Of a stretch of DNA of 33,089 nucleotides, positions 1-6,674 are shown one piece after another. The notes under the pieces are model-generated. The model had not been told where the DNA came from and did not search any database. It worked only from the letters and a program-made list of their open reading frames with translations. The stretch comes from Clostridia bacterium. Lineage in GTDB: Bacteria; Bacillota; Clostridia; Oscillospirales; CAG-382. Both the position numbers and the translations under genes were made by a program. Location: assembly GCA_017397805.1 (NCBI GenBank), contig JAFQHW010000021.1, forward strand, positions 1 through 33,089, given 5' to 3'. Position 1 is the stretch's first letter, and each line of letters opens with the position of its first letter.

Positions 1-21
1 CGTGCCGCCTTTGTATCTCAT

Positions 22-126
22 CACACCTTTCGGTGTGTATTAAAAGCTTTCGCAATGATGATATACAACACTACGTGTTGGTGATATACAATGCTTCGCA
101 TTGATGATATGCACGGCTTCGCCGTG
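22..126. repeat. 23-nt tandem hairpin array
   Basis: Three perfect short hairpins sit at an exact 23-nt period: CAACAC/GTGTTG at 66-80, CAATGC/GCATTG at 89-103 and CACGGC/GCCGTG at 112-126. Each has a 3-nt loop, TAC or TTC. They are separated by 8-nt linkers of the form RTGATATR (58-65, 81-88, 104-111). A degenerate unit lies at 43-57, and a further hairpin, CACACC/GGTGTG, at 22-37. The stems differ in sequence while pairing and linker are kept. The role is unknown. Confidence 0.75.
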
Positions 127-190
127 ATTTTTGTGAGAGTTCGAAGCCATACGCAAAACGGCAAAATATCTTTTTTGTAGCCCATAAACA

Positions 191-216
191 AAAAACCACC
201 CGATAGGGTGGTTTTT
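191..216 (+). terminator. Rho-independent terminator, probably bidirectional
   Basis: The arms AAAAACCACCC (191-201) and GGGTGGTTTTT (206-216) pair perfectly around a GATA loop. A further T-run to 219 follows on the plus strand. The A/T ends make it usable in both directions. It separates the left-edge array from the MATE promoter. Confidence 0.85.
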
Positions 217-293
217 TTTCGTAATGAAGTGCGCCTAACGGCGCATGAAGACGGTTTTAAAAAACAATTTTATAATATACAAGGGCAAAGCCG

Positions 294-322
294 TTGATTT
301 TTTGCGTTAACGGTTGTATAAT
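294..322 (+). promoter_or_regulatory. SigA-type promoter of the MATE operon
   Basis: TTGATT (294-299), a 17-nt spacer, then TATAAT (317-322). This places transcription initiation shortly upstream of the ATG at 345. It also shows that the longer in-frame extension back to the TTG at 294 cannot be translated from this transcript. Confidence 0.8.
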
Positions 323-344
323 AGTACTTAGAAAGGAAAGAAGT

Positions 345-1685
345 ATGACCGAAACTAAAAGCAGGATTCAGTTATCCGACCATTTTACATACAAAAGGCT
401 TTTAAGGTTCGTTTTCCCTTCGGTAGCTATGATGGTCTTCACCTCCGTTTACGGTGTGGTGGACGGACTTTTCGTTTCCAACGTGGTGGGGAAGACGCCC
501 TTTGCGGCAATTAACCTTATTTGGCCCTTTATTATGATGCTGTGCGGTACGGGGTTTATGATGGGTACCGGCGGCACTGCCATCGTTTCCAAGACCTTGG
601 GCGAAGGCAAAAAAGAGCTTGCAAATAAATATTTTACAATGCTTACCGTGGCTACCGTGGTTTTGGGTATCGTTCTGTCAGCGGTGGGGATATGCCTCGT
701 CCGCCCCGTAAGCGTAGCCTTGGGCGCGGAAGGCCAAATGCTTGAAAGTGCGGTGCTGTACGGCATTATTTTGCTTATAGCTTTGCCGTTTTTTATGTTA
801 CAAACCCTTTTTCAAAGCTTTTTCGTGGCGGCGGAAAAGCCAAAGCTTGGACTTTGGATAACCGTGGGGGCAGGACTTACCAACATAGTACTTGACGCAG
901 TTTTGGTATTCCCCTTCGGGTTGGTGGGCGCGGCGTTGGCAACGGTATTCAGCCAAGTGGTGGGCGGCGTCATCCCCCTTTTATATTTCTTCAGGAAAAA
1001 CGGCAGCCTTCTGCGGTTTACAAAAACAAAATTCTACGGCAAGGTTCTGCTCAGAACCTGCACCAACGGTATGTCGGAGCTTATGGGCAATATCTCCGCC
1101 TCCCTTATAGGCACGCTGTTTAATATACAGCTTATGAGCCTGGAGGGGGAGAACGGAGTTTCTGCCTACGGTGTCATAATGTACGTGTCGTTTCTGTTTG
1201 CCTCCATATTCTTCGGATACTCGGTGGGCAGTGCCCCCGTTATAGGCTATAACTACGGTGCAGAAAACAAAGAGGAGCTTAAAAGCCTTTTCAAAAAGAG
1301 CCTAAGGCTTATGATCCTCGGCGGCGCTGTGATGGCGGCGGCAAGTATCTCGGCGTCAAGACCGTTGTCCGAAATATTCGTTGGCTATGACAGGAAGCTT
1401 TGCGATATGACGGCGCACGGATTCGTTTTGTACGCCTTCCATTTCTTGCTGTGCGGTGTTAATATCTTTGCCTCTTCCATGTTTACGGCTCTTAATAACG
1501 GAATGGTTTCCGCTATCATCTCCTTCCTCAGAACCTTCGGCTTTCAGGTGGTGCTGGTGCTTACCTTGCCTATGGTTTGGGGAATCGACGGTATATGGCT
1601 TTCCGTTACCATTGCGGAGGTGCTGGCATTACTTGTAAGCATATTCTTTATTTTGAAGAATAAAAATAAATACGGATATATGTAA
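345..1685 (+). CDS. MATE family efflux transporter
   Basis: A 446-residue integral membrane protein with about 12 hydrophobic segments, the usual size for MATE (multidrug and toxin extrusion) cation-coupled exporters. The N-terminal helix pair around GVVDGLFVSNVVG and the repeated glycine-rich GAALATVFSQ type segment are characteristic of the clostridial MepA-like branch. The start at 345 is chosen because GAAAGGAAAG lies just upstream and the promoter overlaps the longer frame. The cytidylate-kinase-like gene follows 14 nt after the stop, so the two probably form an operon. The substrate cannot be told from sequence; a drug or metabolite exporter is the family-level expectation. Confidence 0.9.
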   Translation: MTETKSRIQLSDHFTYKRLLRFVFPSVAMMVFTSVYGVVDGLFVSNVVGKTPFAAINLIWPFIMMLCGTGFMMGTGGTAIVSKTLGEGKKELANKYFTMLTVATVVLGIVLSAVGICLVRPVSVALGAEGQMLESAVLYGIILLIALPFFMLQTLFQSFFVAAEKPKLGLWITVGAGLTNIVLDAVLVFPFGLVGAALATVFSQVVGGVIPLLYFFRKNGSLLRFTKTKFYGKVLLRTCTNGMSELMGNISASLIGTLFNIQLMSLEGENGVSAYGVIMYVSFLFASIFFGYSVGSAPVIGYNYGAENKEELKSLFKKSLRLMILGGAVMAAASISASRPLSEIFVGYDRKLCDMTAHGFVLYAFHFLLCGVNIFASSMFTALNNGMVSAIISFLRTFGFQVVLVLTLPMVWGIDGIWLSVTIAEVLALLVSIFFILKNKNKYGYM

Positions 1686-1699
1686 AGGGAGGTTTTATC

Positions 1700-2308
1700 A
1701 TGAAGAAAATCATCACCGTAGGACGTGAATTCGGCAGTGGAGGCAGAGAGCTGGGACGTCGTTTGGCGGAAGAGTTGGGTTTTGAGTACTACGACAAAGA
1801 GATAGTAAGCGAAATTGCCAAGAAAACCTCGCTTTCCGAGGGGTACGTAAAAAGCGTGTTGGAAAGCAAACCCCATCAGCTTTATCCCATAACCATCGGC
1901 AGAACCATGGCTATCGTGGGCGATTATCAGTTCAGTCAGCTTCAAACCGTTTATCAGGCTCAGGACAGCATTATTAAAGATTTGGCAAGCAAGTCGGACT
2001 GTGTAATAGTAGGCCGTTGTGCCGATTATATTTTAAGGGAGCATGATCCCTACCGTATCTTCGTGTATGCGGATATGGAAAGTCGCCTTCGCCGTTGCAG
2101 GGAGCGCGCCGTTGAAGGCGAGGACCTGAGCGAGAAAGCCTTGAAACAGCATATCCAGGATATCGATAAGGGCAGGGCAAAGTACTATGACTTTTATACC
2201 GGTCAAAAGTGGGGCGCTAAAGAGAATTACGATTTGCTTCTTAACACCACCGATAGGGATATAAAGAACCTTGTTCCTCACTTGGCGAATCTTATAAGGA
2301 ATATGTAA
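1700..2308 (+). CDS. Cytidylate kinase-like family protein
   Basis: 202 residues. The N-terminus carries the P-loop-like GREFGSGGRELGRRLAEELG (about residues 8-27). An Asp/Lys pair follows (YYDKEIV), then the GRCADYIL and ADMESRLRRC segments. This matches the cytidylate-kinase-like family (PF13189), which is related to CMP kinase but lacks an established substrate. AAGGGAGG precedes the ATG. It is co-transcribed with the MATE gene and closed by the terminator at 2316-2351. The authentic Cmk is normally longer and often fused or linked to other genes, so I do not assign cmk. A nucleotide or small-molecule kinase role is family-level inference. Confidence 0.85.
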   Translation: MKKIITVGREFGSGGRELGRRLAEELGFEYYDKEIVSEIAKKTSLSEGYVKSVLESKPHQLYPITIGRTMAIVGDYQFSQLQTVYQAQDSIIKDLASKSDCVIVGRCADYILREHDPYRIFVYADMESRLRRCRERAVEGEDLSEKALKQHIQDIDKGRAKYYDFYTGQKWGAKENYDLLLNTTDRDIKNLVPHLANLIRNM

Positions 2309-2315
2309 GGGTGCG

Positions 2316-2351
2316 GAGCTGTAAAAAACGCAAGTTTTTTACAGCTCTTTT
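2316..2351 (+). terminator. Strong Rho-independent terminator
   Basis: A perfect 14-bp stem, GAGCTGTAAAAAAC (2316-2329) with GTTTTTTACAGCTC (2334-2347), closes on a GCAA tetraloop and is followed by TTTT. It ends the MATE/kinase operon. Confidence 0.92.
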
Positions 2352-2357
2352 GTATGG

Positions 2358-2532
2358 GAGATAGGAAAAAATGGTTGAAACGGACACAAATCCGCCCGTT
2401 AGCCGTACGGTTAGTACGTCGAGGGCGGATTTTGTTCGTAGCAAAAAATATAAATTGAATGAAAAAACTCGTTCTTCGAGTTTTTACCTCGCATTAATAA
2501 ATGCCCTTTTTTGCGGTTCAGCCATTTTTTGC
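2358..2532. repeat. Structured dispersed repeat R1, copy 1
   Basis: About 175 nt sharing long blocks with 17373-17535, for example GAAACGGACA, GTACGTCGA and TTTTTTGCGGTTCAG. The visible fold is as follows. The outer stem is AAAAAATGGTTGAA (2366-2379) with TTCAGCCATTTTTT (2517-2530). Hairpin 1 is AAATCCGCCC/GGGCGGATTT (2388-2397/2423-2432), capped by CGTAC/GTACG. An inner stem GCAAAAAA/TTTTTTGC (2441-2448/2507-2514) encloses AAAAACTCG/CGAGTTTTT and GCATT/AATGC. It lies between convergent genes. Whether it acts as RNA or as a DNA repeat is unknown. Confidence 0.8.
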
Positions 2533-2538
2533 ATCTCC

Positions 2539-3657
2539 TTATATTTTACCTACTTCCGCAACAGCTTTAACAAGGGCATCCACATCCTCTGCGGTGTTGC
2601 TTTTGCCGAAGCTTGCCCTTATTGCTCCGTATTTCCCCGTGGAGAGGGCGGTGTGTGCAAGGGGAGCGCAGTGCAGTCCTCCTCTTACGAAAACTCCTTT
2701 TTCCGCCAAGGCTTCCGCCGCCTTTTCCGATTGTATGCCGTCTATATTAAAGGCTACTACCGGCGCGTAGCCTCCGTCCCAGCCGGTGGCGTACACCGTA
2801 ACGCCTTTCAGCGCTTTAAGTGCTTTTACCGCCTCGGCTCTTAGACTCTCCTCTTTTTCGCTCTCAAGCTTTAAGGCTTTGCAGGCGGCGGCAAGTGCGG
2901 CAATTCCCGTAACGTTTGCAGTGCCCGCCTCTAATCTTTCGGGCAGTACGGGCGGCATAAAACGATCTTTGCTGGCGGTGCCCGTGCCCCCTTCTATCAG
3001 CGTTTTAAAGTTTAACTCTCTGCGGGGATGTACTGCCAATCCACCCACGCCCATAGCGCCGCCCAAGCCTTTATGACCGGGAAAGCATATCACGTCTGCC
3101 CCCAGCTCTTCAATATTAACGGGAAGATGTCCCGCACTTTGGGCGCAGTCTACTATGGTTATAATTCCTTTTCGGTGCGCTTCTTCGCATAACTCCTTTA
3201 CGGGCAGTTTTATACCGCACACGTTGGAAGCGTGGGTAAAAACCGCCAGGCTTACTCCGTCCTTCATCTTTTTTGTTGCGGTTTGCAAGCTCCTCTCGCT
3301 GCTGTTTAAGTCTATATCTAAGATGCGCAACCGCCGCGGAAATACGGAGTACAAGGGGCGAAGCACCGCGTTGTGCTCCATAACGGAGCATAAGGCATCC
3401 CCTTTACCTACCGCTAAGCCTTTTATTGCAATATTAAGGGCGGCGGTGGCACTTCCCGTCAGCACTATCCTTTCGGGAGCGGTACCGAACAGCTCGGACA
3501 GTACTTCTCTGCAACCGTAAATCGTTTCCGATGCCTTTACCGCCAAGGGATGACCGCCCCTGCCGCCGTTTCCGCAGGTATAAAAAGCCTCCTTCATGGC
3601 GTTCAGTACGTCCTCGCTTTTGGGGAAAGAGGTGGCGGCGTTATCCAAATAAACCAT
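2539..3657 (-). CDS. Cysteine desulfurase / selenocysteine lyase-like aminotransferase class V
   Basis: A 372-residue PLP enzyme of the class V aminotransferase fold. The N-terminus has the YLDNAATSFPK signature. The PLP-binding lysine is in FPGHKGLGG (Lys196), and the persulfide-forming cysteine in RGGLHCAPLAHTALST (Cys330). It fits the cysteine-desulfurase subfamily that accompanies DUF3343 (TIGR01977 type), not IscS or SufS, whose active-site loops differ. I start it at the ATG at 3657, 8 nt after AGGGAG; a GTG three codons upstream would sit on the ribosome site. The upstream DUF3343 gene ends at 3663, so the pair is translationally close. It probably mobilises sulfur or selenium from cysteine or selenocysteine. 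Confidence 0.88.
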   Translation of the reverse strand: MVYLDNAATSFPKSEDVLNAMKEAFYTCGNGGRGGHPLAVKASETIYGCREVLSELFGTAPERIVLTGSATAALNIAIKGLAVGKGDALCSVMEHNAVLRPLYSVFPRRLRILDIDLNSSERSLQTATKKMKDGVSLAVFTHASNVCGIKLPVKELCEEAHRKGIITIVDCAQSAGHLPVNIEELGADVICFPGHKGLGGAMGVGGLAVHPRRELNFKTLIEGGTGTASKDRFMPPVLPERLEAGTANVTGIAALAAACKALKLESEKEESLRAEAVKALKALKGVTVYATGWDGGYAPVVAFNIDGIQSEKAAEALAEKGVFVRGGLHCAPLAHTALSTGKYGAIRASFGKSNTAEDVDALVKAVAEVGKI

Positions 3658-3662
3658 AGCCG

Positions 3663-3878
3663 TCACTCCCTTGTTGTGCCCAATACGCTTATGCCGCTTC
3701 CCGACAGTAGGCTCAAGGCCTCTACTTCTCTCGTAACGTCCGACATTTTAAGTCCGTATCCGCAACCGCGTACCGCAGTAACGGAGGGTGTGCGCGTAAG
3801 CGTGGTGTATATTCTGTATCTTGCCAAAAGCTTTTGTGCTTTGATGGCATAGGTTACCGATGAAAATATTAGGGTCAT
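3663..3878 (-). CDS. DUF3343 putative Se/S carrier-like protein
   Basis: 71 residues, the normal size for DUF3343 (PF11823). It begins MTLIFSSVTYAIKAQKLL, has the RGCGYGLKM cysteine motif near residues 37-45, and ends in a hydrophobic half. The family is described as a putative sulfur/selenium carrier and often neighbours a cysteine desulfurase, as here, where the desulfurase gene begins 5 nt downstream. A single conserved cysteine is consistent with a persulfide or selenide relay. No selD or selA gene is in the window, so sulfur versus selenium cannot be decided. The ribosome site is weak (GGATGGGTG). Confidence 0.8.
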   Translation of the reverse strand: MTLIFSSVTYAIKAQKLLARYRIYTTLTRTPSVTAVRGCGYGLKMSDVTREVEALSLLSGSGISVLGTTRE

Positions 3879-3963
3879 TTGTCACCCATCCTTTGCTTTG
3901 GGATAATCCCAATGACAGTATATGCAAAGGGCGGGGATAAGGGTGCAGCGGGGATAATAAAAA

Positions 3964-3987
3964 GGATATGGCTGACTTGCCATATCC
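3964..3987. repeat. Hairpin repeat, left copy
   Basis: GGATATGGC and GCCATATCC pair around TGACTT. The 24 nt, plus one flanking base on each side, recur identically at 4256-4279, so the two copies bracket R2 copy A and the intervening hairpin. Confidence 0.85.
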
Positions 3988-3988
3988 T

Positions 3989-4019
3989 CAAGCTGATGAC
4001 AAACCTTGTCATCAGCTTG
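3989..4019. repeat. 14-bp perfect hairpin
   Basis: CAAGCTGATGACAA (3989-4002) and TTGTCATCAGCTTG (4006-4019) pair perfectly over a 3-nt ACC loop. There is no T-tract, so it is not an obvious terminator. It abuts R2 copy A. Confidence 0.85.
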
Positions 4020-4022
4020 GCA

Positions 4023-4255
4023 GAGTGCTGAGAAAGAGCGCAGACAAGACGAACCGAGGCGAAAACTGTTATGCCACCCCATTACTCACTTCGTTCGTAA
4101 CGGGGACCCCGACGGTACTGCAAGCCGAGGTTCGTTTTGAACGAAAAAATATAACAAAATACAGAAAAATAAGGAGGTTTGTCCTCCTTATTTTTCTACT
4201 TCATTATATTTGTTTGCTTTCTTTTTCGTGCTCCGTGCCTTTGTCAGCGGTCTGA
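4023..4255. repeat. Structured dispersed repeat R2, copy A
   Basis: 233 nt related to 29827-30019. Both copies begin GAGTGCTGA.AAAGAGCGCAGAC and end GCCTTTGTCAGCGGTCTGA. The two ends pair imperfectly (GCTGA.AAAG.GCGCAGA against the 3' arm). Nested inside, GAACGAAAAA pairs with TTTTTCGTG. The centre carries a 13-bp hairpin, AAAAATAAGGAGG (4165-4177) with CCTCCTTATTTTT (4183-4195). Relative to copy B it has an extra hairpin-containing insert (CCCCATTAC/GTAACGGGG near 4078-4108). Confidence 0.8.
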
Positions 4256-4279
4256 GGATATGGCTGACTTGCCATATCC
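4256..4279. repeat. Hairpin repeat, right copy
   Basis: Identical to 3964-3987 (arms GGATATGGC/GCCATATCC, loop TGACTT). It sits directly on the 3' end of R2 copy A. R2 copy B has a different palindrome at the equivalent place. Confidence 0.85.
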
Positions 4280-4298
4280 TTCGCAATAGTGATGTCGT

Positions 4299-5210
4299 TT
4301 ATTTGCCCACTTTTATCTCTGCGCTTACGCCTTTGTTCCAATCCTTGCCCGCACTGTTTTTAACGTCCAACCAATTATCGGAGGTGTGTATGCTTTTAAG
4401 GCTTTTACACTCCCAAAAAAGCCCCTCGCTTATCGCATCAAGCTTTTTGCCGAAGCGTACGTCGGTTAATGCACTGCAATCGGAAAAAGCATATTTGCCT
4501 ACGTAAACGGTGCTTTCAGCCATGGTAACGGAGCTTATGCTTTTACAACCGCAAAAAGCGTAATCCGCAATAATGGTAGTGTTTTCTCTAACGGTTATGG
4601 CACCGCTTGCGGTGCTTTTGGAATCGATAAGCAGTGTGCCCGAATAAAGAATACCGTTCTTCCAATTAGAGCCTTCGTTATAATAAGCGGTGGCATAAAG
4701 AGCATCGTAGCCTACGCTTTTTACGGTTTTGGGAAGAGAAATGACCGTAGCGGCGGAACAACCGTACAAAGCGCCTTCACCCAAATCGGTAAGACCGTTT
4801 TTAAAAACGAACTCTGTTATCTTACTGCAATTCATAAAAGCAAAATTGCCCACGGATCTAAGGCTTTTGGGTAAAACCACCGAGGTTGCATCGCCGCATT
4901 TATAAAAGGCATAGTCGCCTATCTCGGTAATCCCCTCGCCGATAATTATTTTGGTTATTTTATCGTCAGAGTCAAGCTCGTGCCATTCATCCGGCTTTAA
5001 AGGGTCAAAGTCCTTTATCGCACCGGTTCCGCTTATGGTCAGCACGCCCTTATCAGAAATTGACCAACTTATATTTTCTTTTAGAACCGTGTTTTTAAGA
5101 ATATAAAATGCTGAAAACAGCAAAGATACTACTAAAACCCCGATAAACAGCTTCGTTATAAACTTCTTGTTTTCAGGATCGCTCAAAAAGCTTTTTTTGC
5201 CTTTACCCAT
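4299..5210 (-). CDS. Membrane-anchored leucine-rich repeat protein (BspA/LRR_5 type)
   Basis: 303 residues. A short basic cytoplasmic start (MGKGKKSFLSDPENKK) is followed by one transmembrane helix at about residues 18-40, so the rest is predicted extracellular. The ectodomain starts with a WSISDKGVLTISGTGAIKDF segment, common at the front of clostridial BspA-like proteins. It continues with repeated units of the IGDYAFYKC, VGNFAFMNCS, LGEGALYGCS and VGKYAFSDCS kind, which are treponemal/BspA leucine-rich repeats (LRR_5). Such proteins are usually surface adhesion or interaction modules; the target is unknown. GGAGGTG precedes the ATG and it has its own promoter (5238-5266). Confidence 0.88.
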   Translation of the reverse strand: MGKGKKSFLSDPENKKFITKLFIGVLVVSLLFSAFYILKNTVLKENISWSISDKGVLTISGTGAIKDFDPLKPDEWHELDSDDKITKIIIGEGITEIGDYAFYKCGDATSVVLPKSLRSVGNFAFMNCSKITEFVFKNGLTDLGEGALYGCSAATVISLPKTVKSVGYDALYATAYYNEGSNWKNGILYSGTLLIDSKSTASGAITVRENTTIIADYAFCGCKSISSVTMAESTVYVGKYAFSDCSALTDVRFGKKLDAISEGLFWECKSLKSIHTSDNWLDVKNSAGKDWNKGVSAEIKVGK

Positions 5211-5237
5211 AAAAGCACCTCCAATATCAGCACGTTA

Positions 5238-5266
5238 AGTTTATCACATAGGGCAATTTTTGTCAA
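5238..5266 (-). promoter_or_regulatory. SigA-type promoter of the LRR gene
   Basis: Read on the minus strand: TTGACA (5266-5261), 17-nt spacer, TAAACT (5243-5238). The start codon at 5210 follows after a short leader containing GGAGGTG. Confidence 0.75.
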
Positions 5267-5354
5267 CGGGGAATATTTTTTTGCATACAGAGGTATAAAT
5301 ATTTTGTAACTGAAACTTGTCAAGATTAGTGGACAGAAAGAAGAGTGAAAAAGT

Positions 5355-5386
5355 AAAAATTCCCCGAACAAGTTCGAGGAATTTTT
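5355..5386 (-). terminator. Terminator of the tRNA gene
   Basis: AAAAATTCCCCGAAC (5355-5369) and GTTCGAGGAATTTTT (5372-5386) pair with one mismatch. On the minus strand the stem begins immediately at the CCA end of the tRNA and finishes in a T-run. Confidence 0.8.
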
Positions 5387-5460
5387 GGTGACCCGTAGGG
5401 GAGTCGAACCCCTGCCTTCGCCGTGAGAGGGCGACGTCTTGACCACTTGACTAACAGGCC
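5386..5460 (-). tRNA. tRNA-Glu (anticodon CTC)
   Basis: 75 nt with a clover-leaf. The acceptor is GGCCTGT/ACGGGTC with two wobbles. The anticodon stem TCGCC/GGCGA has loop CTCTCAC, giving anticodon CTC (codon GAG). The T-arm contains GGTTCGACTCC. The 3' CCA is encoded (complement of 5386-5388). It has its own promoter and terminator. The CTC isoacceptor supplements the universal TTC species. Confidence 0.93.
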
Positions 5461-5469
5461 GTGCAATGT

Positions 5470-5498
5470 ATATTATCACAAAGACCGAGTTTTGTCAA
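5470..5498 (-). promoter_or_regulatory. SigA-type promoter of tRNA-Glu
   Basis: Minus strand TTGACA (5498-5493), 17-nt spacer, TAATAT (5475-5470). The predicted transcript starts only a few nucleotides before the mature tRNA end at 5460. Confidence 0.85.
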
Positions 5499-5539
5499 TA
5501 CTTATTTTTAATTTTTTCAAAAAAGAGGGGATGCAAGGC

Positions 5540-6634
5540 ATGGACCGAGAACAGAAGAAGGACACGGTAATAAACGTCTTATATTACGGCTTTGTTTCCG
5601 TGGCGGTTATAGCGGCGGGGTACCTTGGATTTAAGTATCTTTTGCCGGTTATCTCTCCTTTTGCCGTTGCGTTTCTCGTGGCGGCGCTTCTTAATCCCCT
5701 TATGCTTTTTTTGGAGAAGAGGGCAAGGATTCCCCGTAAGATAGGCGGCTTTTTGTTGGTTGCCCTTGCGGTGGCGGCGGTTTTTGCTATTATATTTTTG
5801 ATTTTGCAACGGGGTGTAGAGGAGATCGGCAGACTGGCGGATACGCTGTCCTCACTGAAATGGGAGGATTTTGTGCCCATGAGAGAAAGAATAAACGCGC
5901 TCCTTTTGCATCTGCCGGGTATGGACGGCGGCGCAGATTTAGAAGCCTTTTGGAAAAATGCCGAGCTTAAGGTGACGGGGGTTCTTGAACGAAGCGTGCC
6001 TAATCTGGAAAGCGGAATCTCCATGCTTACGGGACTGTTTACGGGGTTGTTTGACGTGGTGCTCAGCTTTTTCGTGACCGTTATAGCTTGCTATTATATG
6101 ACCGTTGACCGCGCAAAAATATCGGGTGCCGTTTACAGCCTGTTCCCCGAAAGAATCAGCGAGTGGCTGAAAAAGCTTAAAAATTCTCTTATGTCCACGG
6201 TGGGCAAGTACCTTAAAGCCTACGGACTTATAGTGCTGATAACCTTTACCGAGCTTTTCGTGGCGTTTACGGTTTTAAGGGTGGACTATGCCTTGCTTTT
6301 GGCGGCGGTGATCGCCCTTATCGATATTCTGCCCGTGCTTGGTACGGGGATAGTGCTTGTGCCTTGGGCGCTTTTTGCGCTGTTTGTGCGTGGAAAGCTG
6401 TATCTTGGCGTGGGACTTTTGGTAAGCTACGGAATCATCACCTTCGTAAGGCAGATAATAGAGCCGAAGATAGTGGGAAGCTATATCGGTATGCACCCCC
6501 TTGCTACGCTTATCGCCATGTTTGCGGGGCTTAAACTCTTCGGTGTGGCGGGCATGCTTCTGTTGCCCGTGGTGCTTATGGGCATAAGAAACTTAGAGCC
6601 TAAAATAACTATTGCAAAAACAAAGCCGCAGTAG
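5540..6634 (+). CDS. AI-2E family transporter (DUF20 / YtvI-like permease)
   Basis: 364 residues with about seven or eight hydrophobic segments. There is an N-terminal pair, a central amphipathic region (about 80-150), and the family's C-terminal block IIEPKIVGSYIGMHPLATLI followed by FAGLKLFGVAGMLLLPV. This is PF01594, which includes TqsA and the sporulation-associated YtvI; the size fits YtvI, but sporulation use is inference. The open frame extends upstream into the tRNA gene. I choose the ATG at 5540, 9 nt after GAGGGG; the ATG at 5531 touches that ribosome site. It is transcribed divergently from the tRNA and no clear promoter of its own was seen. Confidence 0.87.
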   Translation: MDREQKKDTVINVLYYGFVSVAVIAAGYLGFKYLLPVISPFAVAFLVAALLNPLMLFLEKRARIPRKIGGFLLVALAVAAVFAIIFLILQRGVEEIGRLADTLSSLKWEDFVPMRERINALLLHLPGMDGGADLEAFWKNAELKVTGVLERSVPNLESGISMLTGLFTGLFDVVLSFFVTVIACYYMTVDRAKISGAVYSLFPERISEWLKKLKNSLMSTVGKYLKAYGLIVLITFTELFVAFTVLRVDYALLLAAVIALIDILPVLGTGIVLVPWALFALFVRGKLYLGVGLLVSYGIITFVRQIIEPKIVGSYIGMHPLATLIAMFAGLKLFGVAGMLLLPVVLMGIRNLEPKITIAKTKPQ

Positions 6635-6640
6635 TATAAT
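6612..6640 (+). promoter_or_regulatory. SigA-type promoter of murB-whiA
   Basis: TTGCAA (6612-6617), 17-nt spacer, TATAAT (6635-6640). The -35 lies inside the last codons of the permease gene, so murB can be expressed separately from it. Confidence 0.78.
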
Positions 6641-6674
6641 ATACTATGTATATTTGTAAGTTGGGAGAATTTGT

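Larger units (their letters stand above)
1..293. other. Non-coding left edge
   Basis: No convincing coding frame is visible. The stretch holds a tandem hairpin array (about 22-126), a strong terminator (191-216) and a small hairpin (TGCGCC/GGCGCA, 230-245). It ends at the -35 of the MATE promoter. Any gene lying upstream is outside the window. Confidence 0.7.
3879..4298. other. 420-nt non-coding region with hairpins and repeat R2
   Basis: No gene is supported here. From left to right it contains a 15-nt palindrome (TTGGGAT-A-ATCCCAA, 3897-3911), two direct copies of GCGGGGATAA (3931-3940, 3948-3957), hairpin 3964-3987, a 14-bp hairpin 3989-4019 and repeat R2 copy A (4023-4255). A second copy of the first hairpin follows at 4256-4279. 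Small open frames crossing it resemble no protein and run through the structured repeat. Confidence 0.75.

Noticed and set aside
22..126. Possible CRISPR array
   Set aside because: The period is only 23 nt, the palindromic part varies, the linker is constant and 8 nt long, and no cas genes are present.
2371..2844. 157-residue open frame on the plus strand
   Set aside because: It begins in repeat R1 and continues antisense to the desulfurase gene.
3882..4082. 66-residue open frame on the minus strand before the DUF3343 gene
   Set aside because: It runs through hairpins and into repeat R2, has no ribosome site and no protein-like pattern.
3968..4255. 95-residue open frame on the plus strand
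   Set aside because: It is the translation of repeat R2 copy A; copy B does not keep the frame.
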